DNA of 64,000 nucleotides, from the NCBI GenBank assembly GCA_007258455.2, contig VDFB02270651.1, positions 494,644,320-494,708,319 of the forward strand, written 5' to 3'. Positions 34,358-45,946 of this stretch are shown here, piece after piece (positions within the stretch are counted from its first letter, which is position 1; every line of letters begins with the position of its first letter). The stretch comes from Sequoia sempervirens. Its lineage: Eukaryota > Streptophyta > Pinopsida > Cupressales > Cupressaceae. The notes beneath the pieces are model-generated. The model saw only the letters and a list, made by a program, of their open reading frames with translations, had not been told where the DNA came from and searched no databases. The translations under genes were made by a program, and so were the position numbers.

Positions 34358-36163
34358 TGTAGACACCGAAATTTGGTCTAAGCCTCCTACTTCAATATTC
34401 TTCATAATTTGTATTCTTCATGGTCATGATTAAATAATGTCAATTATTTAAGTATTCTCTATAGTCTTCATTTCTTCTATTAATTAAATAATTTTAATTA
34501 TTTAATTAATTCACACTTTTCTTTATTCTATCTGATTAATTGAATAAACGTTTTTTATTTAATTATGTTACTTATTAACCTTATCCTTCTTGTCAAATTA
34601 AATAAATTCTTATTTAATTTACTCTTTATCATACTTCAACTATAATTAAATAAATTCTTTATTTATTTAATTATTCATTTAAATCCCTTCATCACTTAAT
34701 TAAATAAATCTTATTTATTTAATTATTCTTCAAATATCAAATCTTGAAGTAAATGAATTATTTAATTCATGAATTCTATTTTAACACATTCCTCTATATT
34801 TAGATAATTGTGTGAGTTATCTAAGTATTCACTTTTACTTGACATCTATTTTAATTGGTCTTTTAACTCTAGATTAATCTCTGAATGAATTTCACGAGTA
34901 ATTTATTTGTCATATCATTCAGTCATCTAGTTCTAACTCATTTGTGTGTACATGTGGATTAATTAAATATTCCTATTTAATTAATTAAATTGTGTGTGTG
35001 CATTCGAACAAGAGTTGCTTTAATCCATCTTTATCTTTGTCATGCAAAGATAATTCTTCTGTTAATTCTTCTATTAATTAAATAATCTTAATTATTTAAT
35101 TAATTCACACTTTTCTTTATTCTATCTGATTAATTATATAAACGTTTTTTATTTAATTATGTTACTAATTAACCTTATCCTTCTTGTCAAATTAAATAAA
35201 TTCTTATTTAATTTACTCTTTATCATACTTCAACTATAATTAAATAAATTATTTATTTATTTAATTATTCATTTAAATCCCTTCATCACTTAATTAAATA
35301 AATCTTATTTATTTAATTATTCTTCAAATATCAAATCTTGAATTAAATGAATTATTTAATTCATGAATTCCATTTTAACGCATTCCTCTATATTTAGATA
35401 ATTGTGTGAGTTATCTAAGTATTCACTTTTACTCGACTCAAAGATCTATTCAAATCGCTTAGTTAACTCTTGATTTAATGTCTGAGTGGCGTTCTCAAGT
35501 AATCTCTTCGTCAAATCATTCAATCATCCAGTTCTAACTCATTTGCATGTACATGCGGATTAATTAAATATTCCTATTTAATTAATTAAACCTTGTGTGT
35601 GCATTTGAACAAGAGTTGCTTTAATCCATCTTCATCTTTGTCATGCAAAGATAATTCTTTTGTTTTCGAATACCAAACTGGAAGATTAAATCATTTATTT
35701 AATCTTTAATTCTATTTCTAATTAATATCACTTATGTCATTACTAACTATTATCAAAATGCATGACTATTCAATCAATCTCAACCGTCTGTTGATCTTTC
35801 AATCTTGACCTGTCGTTCGAATAATCAATTTTCTATAAATTGATCTGGTCTTCATCATTCCAATCTCTCTCGAAATCTTATGACTTTTTGGAGCACCTAT
35901 CTTAAATCTTCGATGTTTTGCTAAATCATTATCATAGGCTATACTTGCACGAACCTTTGAAAACCTGAAGGCAATTATACTACTACAAGTGAAACGGAGA
36001 AGGACAATAGAGATAAATCATGGAAGAATGTAGATTGGGTGAGATTGTTTCTTTATTTACGTTTTGAATTCCTTTGTAATTTGTTGATATAACTTAGATT
36101 GCATTTAGAATTGCATTGCATGTTTGCTTTGATCTATTCTTTCTGCATTTTCTAGACTTTACA
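34358..36163 (+). repeat. 5' LTR of element H
   Basis: Starts TGTAGACACCGAAATTTGG and ends TCTAGACTTTACA. It contains an internal tandem duplication of about 590 bp (about 34476-35063 and 35064-35660), both halves rich in TTAATTAAATAA. A TATAAAT box is at 35834-35840. Confidence 0.95.
35834..35840 (+). promoter_or_regulatory. TATA box in H's 5' LTR
   Basis: TATAAAT about 330 bp before the LTR end. The same box is kept in the 3' LTR at 44883-44889. Confidence 0.55.
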
Positions 36164-36178
36164 TTGGTGAACCTGACA
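36164..36178 (+). promoter_or_regulatory. Primer-binding site of element H
   Basis: TTGGTGAACCTGACA immediately after the 5' LTR. It begins TGG as expected for pairing with a tRNA CCA end. The tRNA is not assigned. Element G has the same core (TGGTGAACCTGACG). Confidence 0.75.
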
Positions 36179-38669
36179 TTTTTGTAGAGAAATTTGTGTG
36201 TTTTCTTGTTTATTTTTGTTGTTTTGCAAGTTACAGCCAAGAATTCATATGAAATCCCATCATCTTCTTTTAAGCATAGAAAAATGGGCGAATAAAATAT
36301 TTTAAAAATATTATCTAGGTTTTGTAGCTCTCGTACTCAACTTTCCAGAACTTCAAACAGTTTAAAATTTTGTTAAGATTTGAGAAAGTTATGGCCATTT
36401 TAGTGATCACGGTTTTTTAAGCTTTAATTGTTAAAACACAAATTTTCTTTTGTTTATAGCACTTTTGTATTGCAGGATTTTGCAAAAAAATTTCTAGGTT
36501 TTGAAGTTCTATGTCTTAGCTTTCCATAGATATGTACAATTTAAAATTTTGTTTAGTTTTGAGAAAGTTATCACTATTTTAGTTTGTTGTTTTCATTTAA
36601 GTTTTTTGCACTAATCTTTTGTTTTCAGTGTGTGTCTTGAAGAGCTAACGAGTTTATGCAAGATGATTGACGAAGACAATATTGAAAACTACTAATGAAT
36701 CTTTCTGCAGAACACATGTCGAAGACCCTAGTTAATTTTTTCTTGAAACAAATTGTTTGGTAGTGTAGCAAATCTTTCATTTGGATTAAAATTAACAAGT
36801 GTCTACTGTGTTTGGTGTGAAAGCACAACTGTGTAATTACCCTCATGATTTGGTACATCGAAGTATCCTCACCCCTTGCGCATCTGTGCGATCCTAGGTG
36901 TAAGAGAAATGGTTACCAACTCTAGAACTTGGGCCTGTTCTAGTGAGAAAAAGTACTCACCCCAGGGTGACTAAGACTGGTAGCACCCTGAACCCGAGGG
37001 ACTTCCAGTGAGTATATAAAAGTGGATCCTCTGGGAAAGCCCAAGAATCACGCATGTGGTTCTGACGAGATGGATCCGAAAGGGGACTCTCGCCGCATTG
37101 ATCATGCCCTATGAACGGAATGCCCATACTAAACACCTTTTGTTTTAGAGACCAACCATTTTTCGGCCATTGCTTGGTATAGTGCAGGGTACAGTATCAT
37201 GTCTGAAGACACTCACTACTAATCCCCTTGAGTAGAGATAGCAGTTCTTAGGAGGTCATGCCCAATAATCCAAAATTGGTGTGCTCAAATGACATTAATG
37301 AGCCGTGGAGGGGAGCCAATGCCACCAAATTTCTAAGTTATTCGCTCTCGAGAAGGAAAAGTGTTTAACACTAATTTAGGGTATATCGGTGGGCTATACC
37401 AAGTATACAAACCCTTGGCCTTTTGGCCTATTAGGATTGTACTTGTTTGTTGTCATATTACACATTCTTTGAGTCCAAAATCAAACTGAAAACACTTTGT
37501 CTTATGATTGTCTTTGTTTGTCGGAACTTGATCACAGAAAACAGCATCGATTTTATATCTCAAATCACTAAAAATACACAGAGAGTCGCAACTGTTCACC
37601 AGAAAGTCGCAGTTGATTTTTAGAGTTGCATCTATTTAGCATAGGGTCACATCTGCCAGATCAGCTTGCATTTTCTTTGCAAAAAACTGCATATGCTATA
37701 TTCTGAGTCGCAATTATCATTTCAAGTCACATCTGTGAGAAACTTAACCGCATCTTCCTGACACACATACTGAACATTTACCAAAAAAACATAATTGATC
37801 ATCAAAAAACTGCAAATGTGAAACATAATCGCATTTGATAGATCCTGTGATGCATTTCCCTGATTATTAAAAAACTAGAATTCACAATCATTGTCTAGTC
37901 GACATAGTCACACCAGTCTTTGATCTGTCTTGTCATACTAGTCCTTGAACAGAAACCTAAAATGATTTGCTTAATTTTGCATCCTTTAGGTATCATTTAT
38001 TCATAACTACAGTCATCCTAGTTCCAAGTTTAGTCTCATCTTTGAGTACATATTACCTTTAGATCAAACTCTTAGGAAAGTCACTTTTACAAACTTTAGA
38101 ATATGTCCACTTTCTACACTTTGGAAAAACCATTGTGTCAATGAAATTTGTCATTGAACCTAGTCATGTCATCATATCTTTTGTCCTATAGTGATTCTTT
38201 CTAGCTCATCAGTCTAGTTAGGGAACTCATTTTATCTCTTGTCTTAATTCCTACATAGGTTCCTTGACATATCAAAATTGACACCTTGGTTAGACTTTAG
38301 GTGGTTGGTAACCTCGTCTTAGGTTCACAAAATTGATTACCTTAGAAGCTTCCATAGACTTTGCATCTTTAGACACTATCATCCTAGGATAGCATCATAC
38401 CAAAAAAAAAAAAAAAAAGCTACATTCATTCCTTATTTTCACCTAGAAAATCCCAAAAACATAGCTTAGGTTGCATACCTTAGATTTAAGTCACTCTTTG
38501 CATTGTCATACCTTAGTCATACTCCACCTTTCATCATAACCTCACCACCATGTCTGCAATTTACCTTGATATGCTTGCTAGTCAAGTTGAATACTAGTTA
38601 CTCCGTAATGGTCAATGCCAATAGGCCATAGACTTCAGAAGACAAGTTATCCAATCCAAATACCAATCA
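36179..38669 (+). other. 5' leader of element H, with a GC-richer block
   Basis: A long non-coding leader. About 36230-36420 and 36460-36600 are an imperfect two-copy repeat (shared: TTTCTAGGTTTTG-like and TTTAAAATTTTGTT). About 36850-37440 is distinctly GC-richer than its surroundings and carries no ORF. About 37570-37870 repeats GAGTCGCA/CATCTG words. An A-run of about 17 is at 38402-38418. Confidence 0.6.
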
Positions 38670-39972
38670 ATGTCAACCCATGGACAACTACCCACATACC
38701 CTTCCTACCAACAATCCATAAGTCCTATTCCTCCATCCATCTACCCTCATTATCAAGAGTCCCTTAGCATAATCCATTCCATTAATCCACAACAAGCGTC
38801 CACTTATCACCCTTATCCTAACCTTGACAAGGGAAACCAACCTTCCACTAATCCCTTCCAAGCCTCCATGTCCTACCCTAGTCCTTCATCCACTAATCCC
38901 TTCCAATCCACTCCATCTCAATCTACATTTAGTCATGAAAATACATCTATTCATGGTCTCCAAAGTCACATCCCATCTACTAAACTTGAGGATACATGTC
39001 AAATAGAAAGTCCAAAGCATGACATCATGGCTTCACCTTCATGTCAAGATCAAAGTAGTCTATCCCATGACCCTATTTTTAAGTCCATCCAAGAAGTACT
39101 TCTAGATAATCATGTCATCCAAAATACACCTATCCTTGATCAAGATTCTATTCCCAACCATATCATTCAAGACAAACCCATCTTTGATCAAGACACTATT
39201 ATTGAGCAAGAAGTCCAAAATGATCCACTCCTTGACCTTTATGCCATTCATGATCAAACACTTGAAGATGACCCTATCCAAGTACCAAACACATCCATTT
39301 CCCAAAATGAGACATTTGCCTCCTTTGGACACAGGGATGATATTCCTTTAGAACAAGAGTCTCCTACTCTAGACATTTGCAAATGATCAAGCTATAGCTG
39401 AGTTCATTGGACTCTATGACAATGACCGCAAATACGGTTTCAACATCAACTTGGAAGCACCAGTAGAATCATCTGAGTTTGATATGTCACAAAATAACAA
39501 CAACGATATCCAACATGTCAATGAAGATATGACATCTCATCAACTAGGACCATCCACTTTTATCAAATCGGGCTTTCTTGAAGAGGAGAAGATTCCAAGT
39601 AACAGTTTCCACATGCATAGTGATGGGTTAGCATCTTGCTTACAAAACAAAAAATACCCCATCGCAAACATAATCTTTCAAAGCATGCAGTATCAAGGAA
39701 AAGGACTAGGCATACATGAGCAAGGAATTCTAGAACCAGTACAATTTCAGGAAAATCCTAGACATCAAGGTCTTGGTTATCCTTCAGTCACCAAATCTAA
39801 TAATGTTAATGGTATCTTCTCGATATTGGGGGCAACTTTATCTGATACAAACATCAAAATCGAGGCCATGAGTAGTTCTTACCATAAGGTTGTTGCCAAC
39901 ACTCCTTCCATTCATACCATAAATTGTCATTCCAACATGAATAAACCTTCCATTTGGAACCAACAAAAATAA
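38670..39972 (+). pseudogene. Element H ORF with G-patch motif
   Basis: It starts MSTHGQLPTYPSYQQS at 38670. The first 238 codons are rich in Pro, Ser, Gln and Asn. A +1 frameshift near 39375-39385 joins them to FANDQAIAEFIGLYDNDRK, and the frame then runs to a stop at 39970. About 39660-39785 reads NIIFQSMQYQGKGLGIHEQG...HQGLGYP. The Gly pattern G-x-GLG...QG...GLGY is that of G-patch domains, which occur next to the protease in some plant Gypsy elements and retroelements. It would bind RNA or partner proteins. No protease Asp motif is seen. The same frame resumes after the stop (40120-40590). Confidence 0.65.
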
Positions 39973-40590
39973 AAGTCTTACAAATTCAAAATTCAAAATC
40001 AAATATCAAAGGCCATTGAATCAATCAAAAATCCAAGTGGACAAATAAAGTTAAAATGGATCCCAAAGAAAAATGGATCAAACAAAGAAAATAGTTCAAA
40101 AGTAAAAGTTAATCAAAATGTGGAGCCACAAGAAAAGAGGACTCCCACATATAATAAATTTCCACCTCCTTCAAAATGGTCATCATACAAGGCATATAAA
40201 AGTCATGGTTCCAAGCATTATCAAAATCTGAAACCCAGTCTCCATCATCCATCACCCCAAGTTTGGAAAATGAAAATTCCTACATCTAAATTGCCAAACG
40301 CATCTACCATCATCCATCATAATCCTACATCTCACCTAAATTCTACAAATCCTATATCACAAATTCATCGCATCTTGGTAGCAAATCTTTATTGTAAGGA
40401 CTCCCATGGCACTCTATTGCGATGTGCGTATTTTGATAAGGCCAACTCTAGTGTCAACAAGGATCACAATGACATCAATCAATTGTATGCAAGTGCTATG
40501 ATCCTGATGAGGCAACTACTTCATCAAGGTTATTATTGGCATATCATGGCACCAGTCTCTACATCAACACCATCAATGGATTTGACATAA
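39973..40590 (+). pseudogene. Continuation of element H ORF after one stop
   Basis: In the same frame as the G-patch segment, and open to the TAA/TGA near 40588 apart from the stop at 39970. It is Lys/His/Pro/Ser-rich at first (KWSSYKAYKSHGSKHYQ) and then reads HRILVANLYCKDSHGTLLRCAYFDKANSS. No domain is recognised. A single readthrough would join it to the preceding part, so it is probably one ancestral protein of at least 620 codons. Confidence 0.5.
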
Positions 40591-43409
40591 TCAATGATCA
40601 TCTAAAGCATCAAGACAATCCAGAAAAAGAAAAAAAAAAAGTCACTTTGATGAAAAATTGGCAAACAAGCATCTTGGTGACACCAAAAGAACAAAAAAAA
40701 AAGTCAAGAGAAAAATTTCATCCAATAGTGAAAACCATTCTTATTGCACTTTGGATAAGTATCATGATGAAAACTTGGCAAACAGGCATCATGTGTAAGA
40801 AATTATCTATGTGGACTATTACACTTGGGGGAAAGTTGTCTCATCTCCCATACCCTTCGTATGACATTTATTATGAAATTTCCATCTATCCATCTAAGCC
40901 TTACCACTCATGCCCATTTTCCCACCTTCTTTGATCTTGATAAGGACTAGGGTGCAAACATAAATCGTGTTTTGGAAAAACTCTTGACATGTCTATCCTT
41001 TAGTCATACACTATCCATGAAATATCATGTCATAGCCTTCATATCATTTTTCCAAACGAGTTATCCTTATACAAAATACCTACCGCATGCCTTGGTTTTT
41101 CCCTTGTCAATGGTCTAAGGATCTTCCATCTTACCATCTAATCCTAAAATGTCATTCCAAATGCAACAAGCCCAATCCATACAATCTTTCTATGCATCCT
41201 AGTGCATCATTCAAAACATTCCTTGGCTTTGTTTCTAGCCTAGCTGCAAACCTTGATCCTTTAGTCACATTATCATCATCCTCATGTTGTTTTGGGATGT
41301 GTCCTTCCCACATCAAACAACATTGTCACCATCCTCATCACCTATCAATTGGTTTTCAGCTTGACTAGGGGCAAGATCATGGTTGTCCTTGGATTCTTGC
41401 GCATGCTTGCTCGCTTGCTTATAGGCATCATATCCCTGTGCATATTATCTATCCCTGTACATAGTCCACTTCCTTGTACATATCACTTATCTCTGTACAT
41501 AGTCCACTTCCCTGTACATATCGCTTATCCCTATACATAGTGCACTTCCCTGTACATAGTCCACTACCCTGTACATAGTCCTTATTCATGTACATACTAC
41601 CTATCCCTGTACATATCCCTTATCTTTCATATCCATCACTTATATATACCATTCATAATAAGTGGTAGTCTTTTCCATAACTTGGAACGATTGGCATTGA
41701 GTGCATTTCATATCCCCCATTTTTCCTATTCATAATCAATTGGTCTTATACTCGACTAGGGGAAAATAATTGACATGTGTCATATTGGTTCTTACATTGG
41801 CTTTTGTTGAAGACGTAAAACCATAGAAAAATCTACAAACATCACAAAATGTCTTGAGAAAATACAAAAACATCATAAAACTTCAAAAAGACAAAAATCA
41901 AAACATTTTGAAAATCCAAAAACAGAGTCAAAGTCAATCGCACTTGTCAATCTTTGTCATTTGTCGAACTACATTGCCTCTGTGATTGGACGTAGGCAAG
42001 GCCATCTGCCGATGTGCCCCCAAGGCTTTAGGTCAGTCCTTTTAGGCTTGTCTATATAAAATCATGATTCAATTCATATGTCTATATGACAAGGTCATTG
42101 GTCATGTTGAACTACGAGGTCTTTACGTGTATAACGTAGGCAAGGCCATCAATCGATGAGCCCCCGAGGCCACACTAGGTTAGTCCTTTAGGGTTCATCG
42201 CCATACACAGTCAATTGTCCACACATCATATCAAGTCATGCATCAATATGGTGAACAAGTTAGCAATGTCTCTAAGTCAAATTAACCAAATTTCCAAGGA
42301 AATAATCAAAACAAATCAACTAATGTTTGCTACAAGATGTGTCCTTCCTGGAGATAGACATCATCAAAACAATCAACCTCTATCTTATTCAGGATGAGTC
42401 CTTCCTGCATAATCGACATTGTCAGACAATCAAACATAGCCTTACACAAGTTATCACATCAATGACATCTGACTCAACGTCTTATACGATACATGTCTTA
42501 ATGAAACCAAGCGTTGTCATGCCTTATACAGATAGTCATAACATCGAAACCAGACTCAAAGTCTTATCCGGTATGTGTATCTCCTGAAATCAGGCTCTAT
42601 CAATCAATCTTTCTATCAATCAAAACAAATCAAACAAATAGATCAAGTTTTGGCAAATCTTTTACTGGCTTTTTGACTTTTTGATTTATTTCTCTTATCT
42701 TTTCACTTGGATTTATGATGGGAATTATGTTACTAGCTTTCTCAAGGATGTCCCATGAAGGATTTAGAGAAGCAACAATGTATCAGAATTCTGATTTCTT
42801 TGACTATTGTCTGTCAACTGTCTTTTTAACTCTGATTTTTGAGTCATGTTACTAGTTTCCTCAAGGATGCCTCATGAAGGATTAATAGGAGCAATGACGT
42901 CTCATGATCTATCTTTCTTTTTTTTTTGCTGTATGTGGTTTGTCTTGACAAAAAGACTAGGGAATTTTTTCCCTTAGTATGAGTTAACGACAATCCTTGT
43001 CTGTGACTGTCTATTATTAGCAAGTGGATGACCTTACACACGTTGATCTATGTCATATCATGGTGTTTTTCTCTATTTGTATTAGTCCCGCCCAATGATG
43101 ATAAAGTGCAACGTCTTTGGTGATATAGTGAACATTGAAGATTGCTAATACTAGCATCCATGTCTTTTATTATTCATCTTTCTTTTCGCACTAACATTTC
43201 TTCTTTTCTACATCTTAACCACCCTTATCTATTTTCCTCTATCCTTTTTCTTTCATCTTGTAGTTCTGTCATCAATTTTGAGAGCACACTCATGTTCTTT
43301 GAACCCACCTATCCTTCCGAGGGGGCATACCTTCACCTATTTTGCAGGCATTACTGGGGCATATTTCTTATCGATTTTCATTGACACAACGCCGAAATGA
43401 CATTGTATC
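40591..43409 (+). other. 3' non-coding part of element H, several tandem repeats
   Basis: No RT, integrase or RNase H motif is visible. Short repeats are stacked here: the GTACATAGTCCACTTCC array (41430-41625), a two-copy GACGTAGGCAAGGCCATC block (41985-42200), a two-copy GTCCTTCCTG block (42340-42410) and a two-copy TTACTAG...CTCAAGGATG block (42725-42890). Short open frames are treated as noise. Confidence 0.55.
41430..41625. repeat. Tandem repeat of an ~18-bp CCCTGTACATAGTCCACT unit
   Basis: About ten diverged units in a row, alternating between CCCTGTACATAGTCCACTT and CCTGTACATATCGCTTATC variants. The organisation is therefore partly a ~36-bp higher-order unit. Confidence 0.85.
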
Positions 43410-43422
43410 AAAGAGGGGCAAA
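43410..43422 (+). promoter_or_regulatory. Polypurine tract of element H
   Basis: AAAGAGGGGCAAA directly before the 3' LTR. Confidence 0.8.
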
Positions 43423-45232
43423 TGTAGACACCGAAATTTGGTCTAAGCCCACAACTTCAATATTCTTCATAATTCGTATTCTTCATGGTCATGATTAAAT
43501 AATGTCAATTATTTAATTATTCTCTATAGTCTTCATTTCTTCTATTAATTAAATAATCTTAATTATTTAATTAATTCACACTTTTCTTTATTCTATCTGA
43601 TTAATTAAATAAACGCTTTTATTTAATTATGTTACTAATTAACCTTATCCTTCTTGTCAAATTAAATAAATTCTTATTTAATTTACTCTTTATCATACTT
43701 CAACAATAATTAAATAAATTCTTTATTTATTTAATTATTCATTTAAATCCCTTCATCACTTAATTAAATAAATCTTATTTATTTAATTATTCTTCAAATA
43801 TCAAATCTTGAAGTAAATGAATTATTTAATTCATGAATTCTATTTTAACGCATTCCTCTATATTTAGATAATTGTGTGAGTTATCTAAGCATTCACTTTT
43901 ACTTGACATCTATTTTAATCAGTTAAGTCTAGATTAATGTCCTAATGGATTTCATGAGTAATCTATTTGTCATATCATTCAGTCATCTAGTTCTAACTCA
44001 TTTGTGTACATGTATTAATTAAATATTCTTATTTAATTAATTAAACCTTGTGTGCATTCAACAAGAGTTGCTTTAATCCATCTTTATCTTTGTCATGCAA
44101 AGATAATTCCTCTGATAATTCTTTCTATTAATTAAATAATCTTAATTATTTAATTAATTCACACTTTCTTTATTCTTTCTAATTAATTAAATAAACGTTT
44201 TATTTAATTATGTTACTAATTAACCTTATCCTTCTTGTCAAATTAAATAAATTCTTATTTAATTTACTTTTATCATACTTCAATTATAATTAAATAAATT
44301 ATTTATTTATTTAATTATTCATTTAAATCCTTCATCACTTAATTAAATAAATCTTATTTATTTAGTTATTCTTCAAATATCAAATCTTGAATTAAATGAA
44401 TTATTTAATTCATGAATTCTATTTTAACACATTCCTCTATATTTAGATAATTGTGTGAGTTATCTAAGTATTCACTTTTACTCGACTCAAAGATCTATTC
44501 AAATCGCTCAGTTAACTCTTGATTTAATGTCTGAGTGGCGTTCTCGAGTAATCTATTCGTCAAATCATTCAATCATCCAATTCTAACTCATTTGCATGTA
44601 CATGCAGATTAATTAAATATTCCTATTTAATTAATTAAACCTTGTGCGTGCATTCAAACAAGAGTTGCTTTAATCCATCTTCATCTTTGTCATGCAAAGA
44701 TAATTCTTCTATTTTCGAATACCAAACTGGAAGATTAAATCATTTATTTAATCTTTAATTCTATTTTTAATTACTATCACTCATGTCATTACTAATTGTT
44801 ATCAAAATACATGACTAATCAGTCAATCTCAACCGTCTCTTGATCTTTCGATCCTGGCCTATCATTCGAATAATCAATTTTCTATAAATTGATCTGGTCT
44901 TCATCATTCCAATCTCTCTCAAAATCATGTATCTCTCTCGAAATCTTATGACTTTTTGGAGCACCTATCTTGAATCTTTGATGTTTTGCTAAATCATTAT
45001 AATAGGCTATACTTGCATGAACCTTTGATAATCTAAGGGCAATTATACTACTACAAGCGAAACGAAGAAGGACAACAAAGATAAATCATGGAAGAATGTA
45101 GATTGGGTGAGATTGTTTCTTTAATTACATTTTGAATTCCTTTGTACTTTGTTGATATAACTTAGATTGCATTTAGATTTGTATTGCATGTTTGCTCTGA
45201 TCTGTTTCTTTCTGCATTTTCTAGACATTACA
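43423..45232 (+). repeat. 3' LTR of element H
   Basis: Starts TGTAGACACCGAAATTTGG and ends TCTAGACATTACA. It shares the ~590-bp internal duplication and TATA box with the 5' LTR. Only scattered substitutions and small indels are seen between the two, so insertion is fairly recent compared with the decay of element F. Confidence 0.95.
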
Positions 45233-45237
45233 TTGGG
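45233..45237. repeat. TSD TTGGG, right copy (element H)
   Basis: TTGGG right after the LTR end. The Copia gag frame resumes at 45238 in phase with the part before 34353. Confidence 0.92.
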
Positions 45238-45946
45238 AACTCTAACATCTTATGAAATGAGAAAACCAAATTTGAGAAATGGATCCAAATTAGATATTTC
45301 TTTCAAGGCTACAAGAGTTGAAGATCTAGATGAGGAGAATCTTGATGAAGTAGAAGCTAACTTTGTGAGAAGGATGAGGAAAGAATTTGACAAGTATGAA
45401 GGTAAGTTACCATTTAAATTCTTTAGTTGTGGAGGAATAGGTCACTATGCTTCAAGAAGTCTAGAAAGAGCTAAGAGGAACAAAAAAAGATTTGCCAAAT
45501 AAAACAAAGGAAAAAAGATAAACATAGCATATTATGTGAATGAGAATGCTAGTATTTCTAATGAAGAATTTGATTATGGAGATTTTGATGACAATGAATG
45601 CTTTTTCTTGGCTATAAAAGATGAACCTGCTTCTACTAAATCTGAAAGAAAGGTAAAGGAATGTCCTCCAAAGAAAGAGAAAGAAGAAGATACTGTAATA
45701 TCTTCCCTACATTCTAAACAAGAAAAAAACTATTGGGTTGTTGACAGTGTTTGTCCACATCACATGACTGGTGATAAGAGTAAGTTTGTTAAACTAGAAA
45801 AATATGATGGAGGCTTAGTTATGTTTGGAGATGATACTAGTGCTAAAATTTGCGGAATAGGTTCAGTAAGTTTTGATGGAAAGCATAATACTGATGATGT
45901 CTACTATGTTAAGGGTTTAAGGCATAATCTCTTGAGTGTTGGATAG
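45238..45946 (+). pseudogene. Copia gag C-terminus and protease
   Basis: The gag tail contains FFSCGGIGHYASRSLER, a zinc knuckle in which the first Cys is Phe and the last Cys is Ser. Protease follows: NYWVVDSVCPHHMTGDKSKF, where the catalytic D-S-G is D-S-V, then VYYVKGLRHNLLSVG (to 45946). The aspartic protease would cleave the polyprotein, but the change in DSG and two stops make it inactive. The KERK/KKEKEEDT spacer between gag and protease is typical. Confidence 0.85.

Larger units (their letters stand above)
34358..45232 (+). mobile_element. Large LTR element H without pol (LARD-like), in Copia gag
   Basis: Two similar LTRs (34358-36163, 1806 bp; 43423-45232, 1810 bp) with TG...CA ends flank a 7.26-kb interior. 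TSD TTGGG is present on both sides. A primer-binding site follows the 5' LTR and the tract AAAGAGGGGCAAA precedes the 3' LTR. The interior has one long, slightly broken ORF with a G-patch motif, but I find no RT, RNase H or integrase motif in any frame. It therefore looks like a non-autonomous Gypsy-derived element mobilised in trans. Confidence 0.9.

Noticed and set aside
36850..37440. Possible tRNA or rRNA fragment in the GC-richer leader block
   Set aside because: No cloverleaf or conserved rRNA phrase could be recognised by eye. It is reported only as a compositional block.
38824..39351. Short frames overlapping the G-patch ORF
   Set aside because: Shadows in other frames of the long Pro/Ser/Gln-rich ORF.
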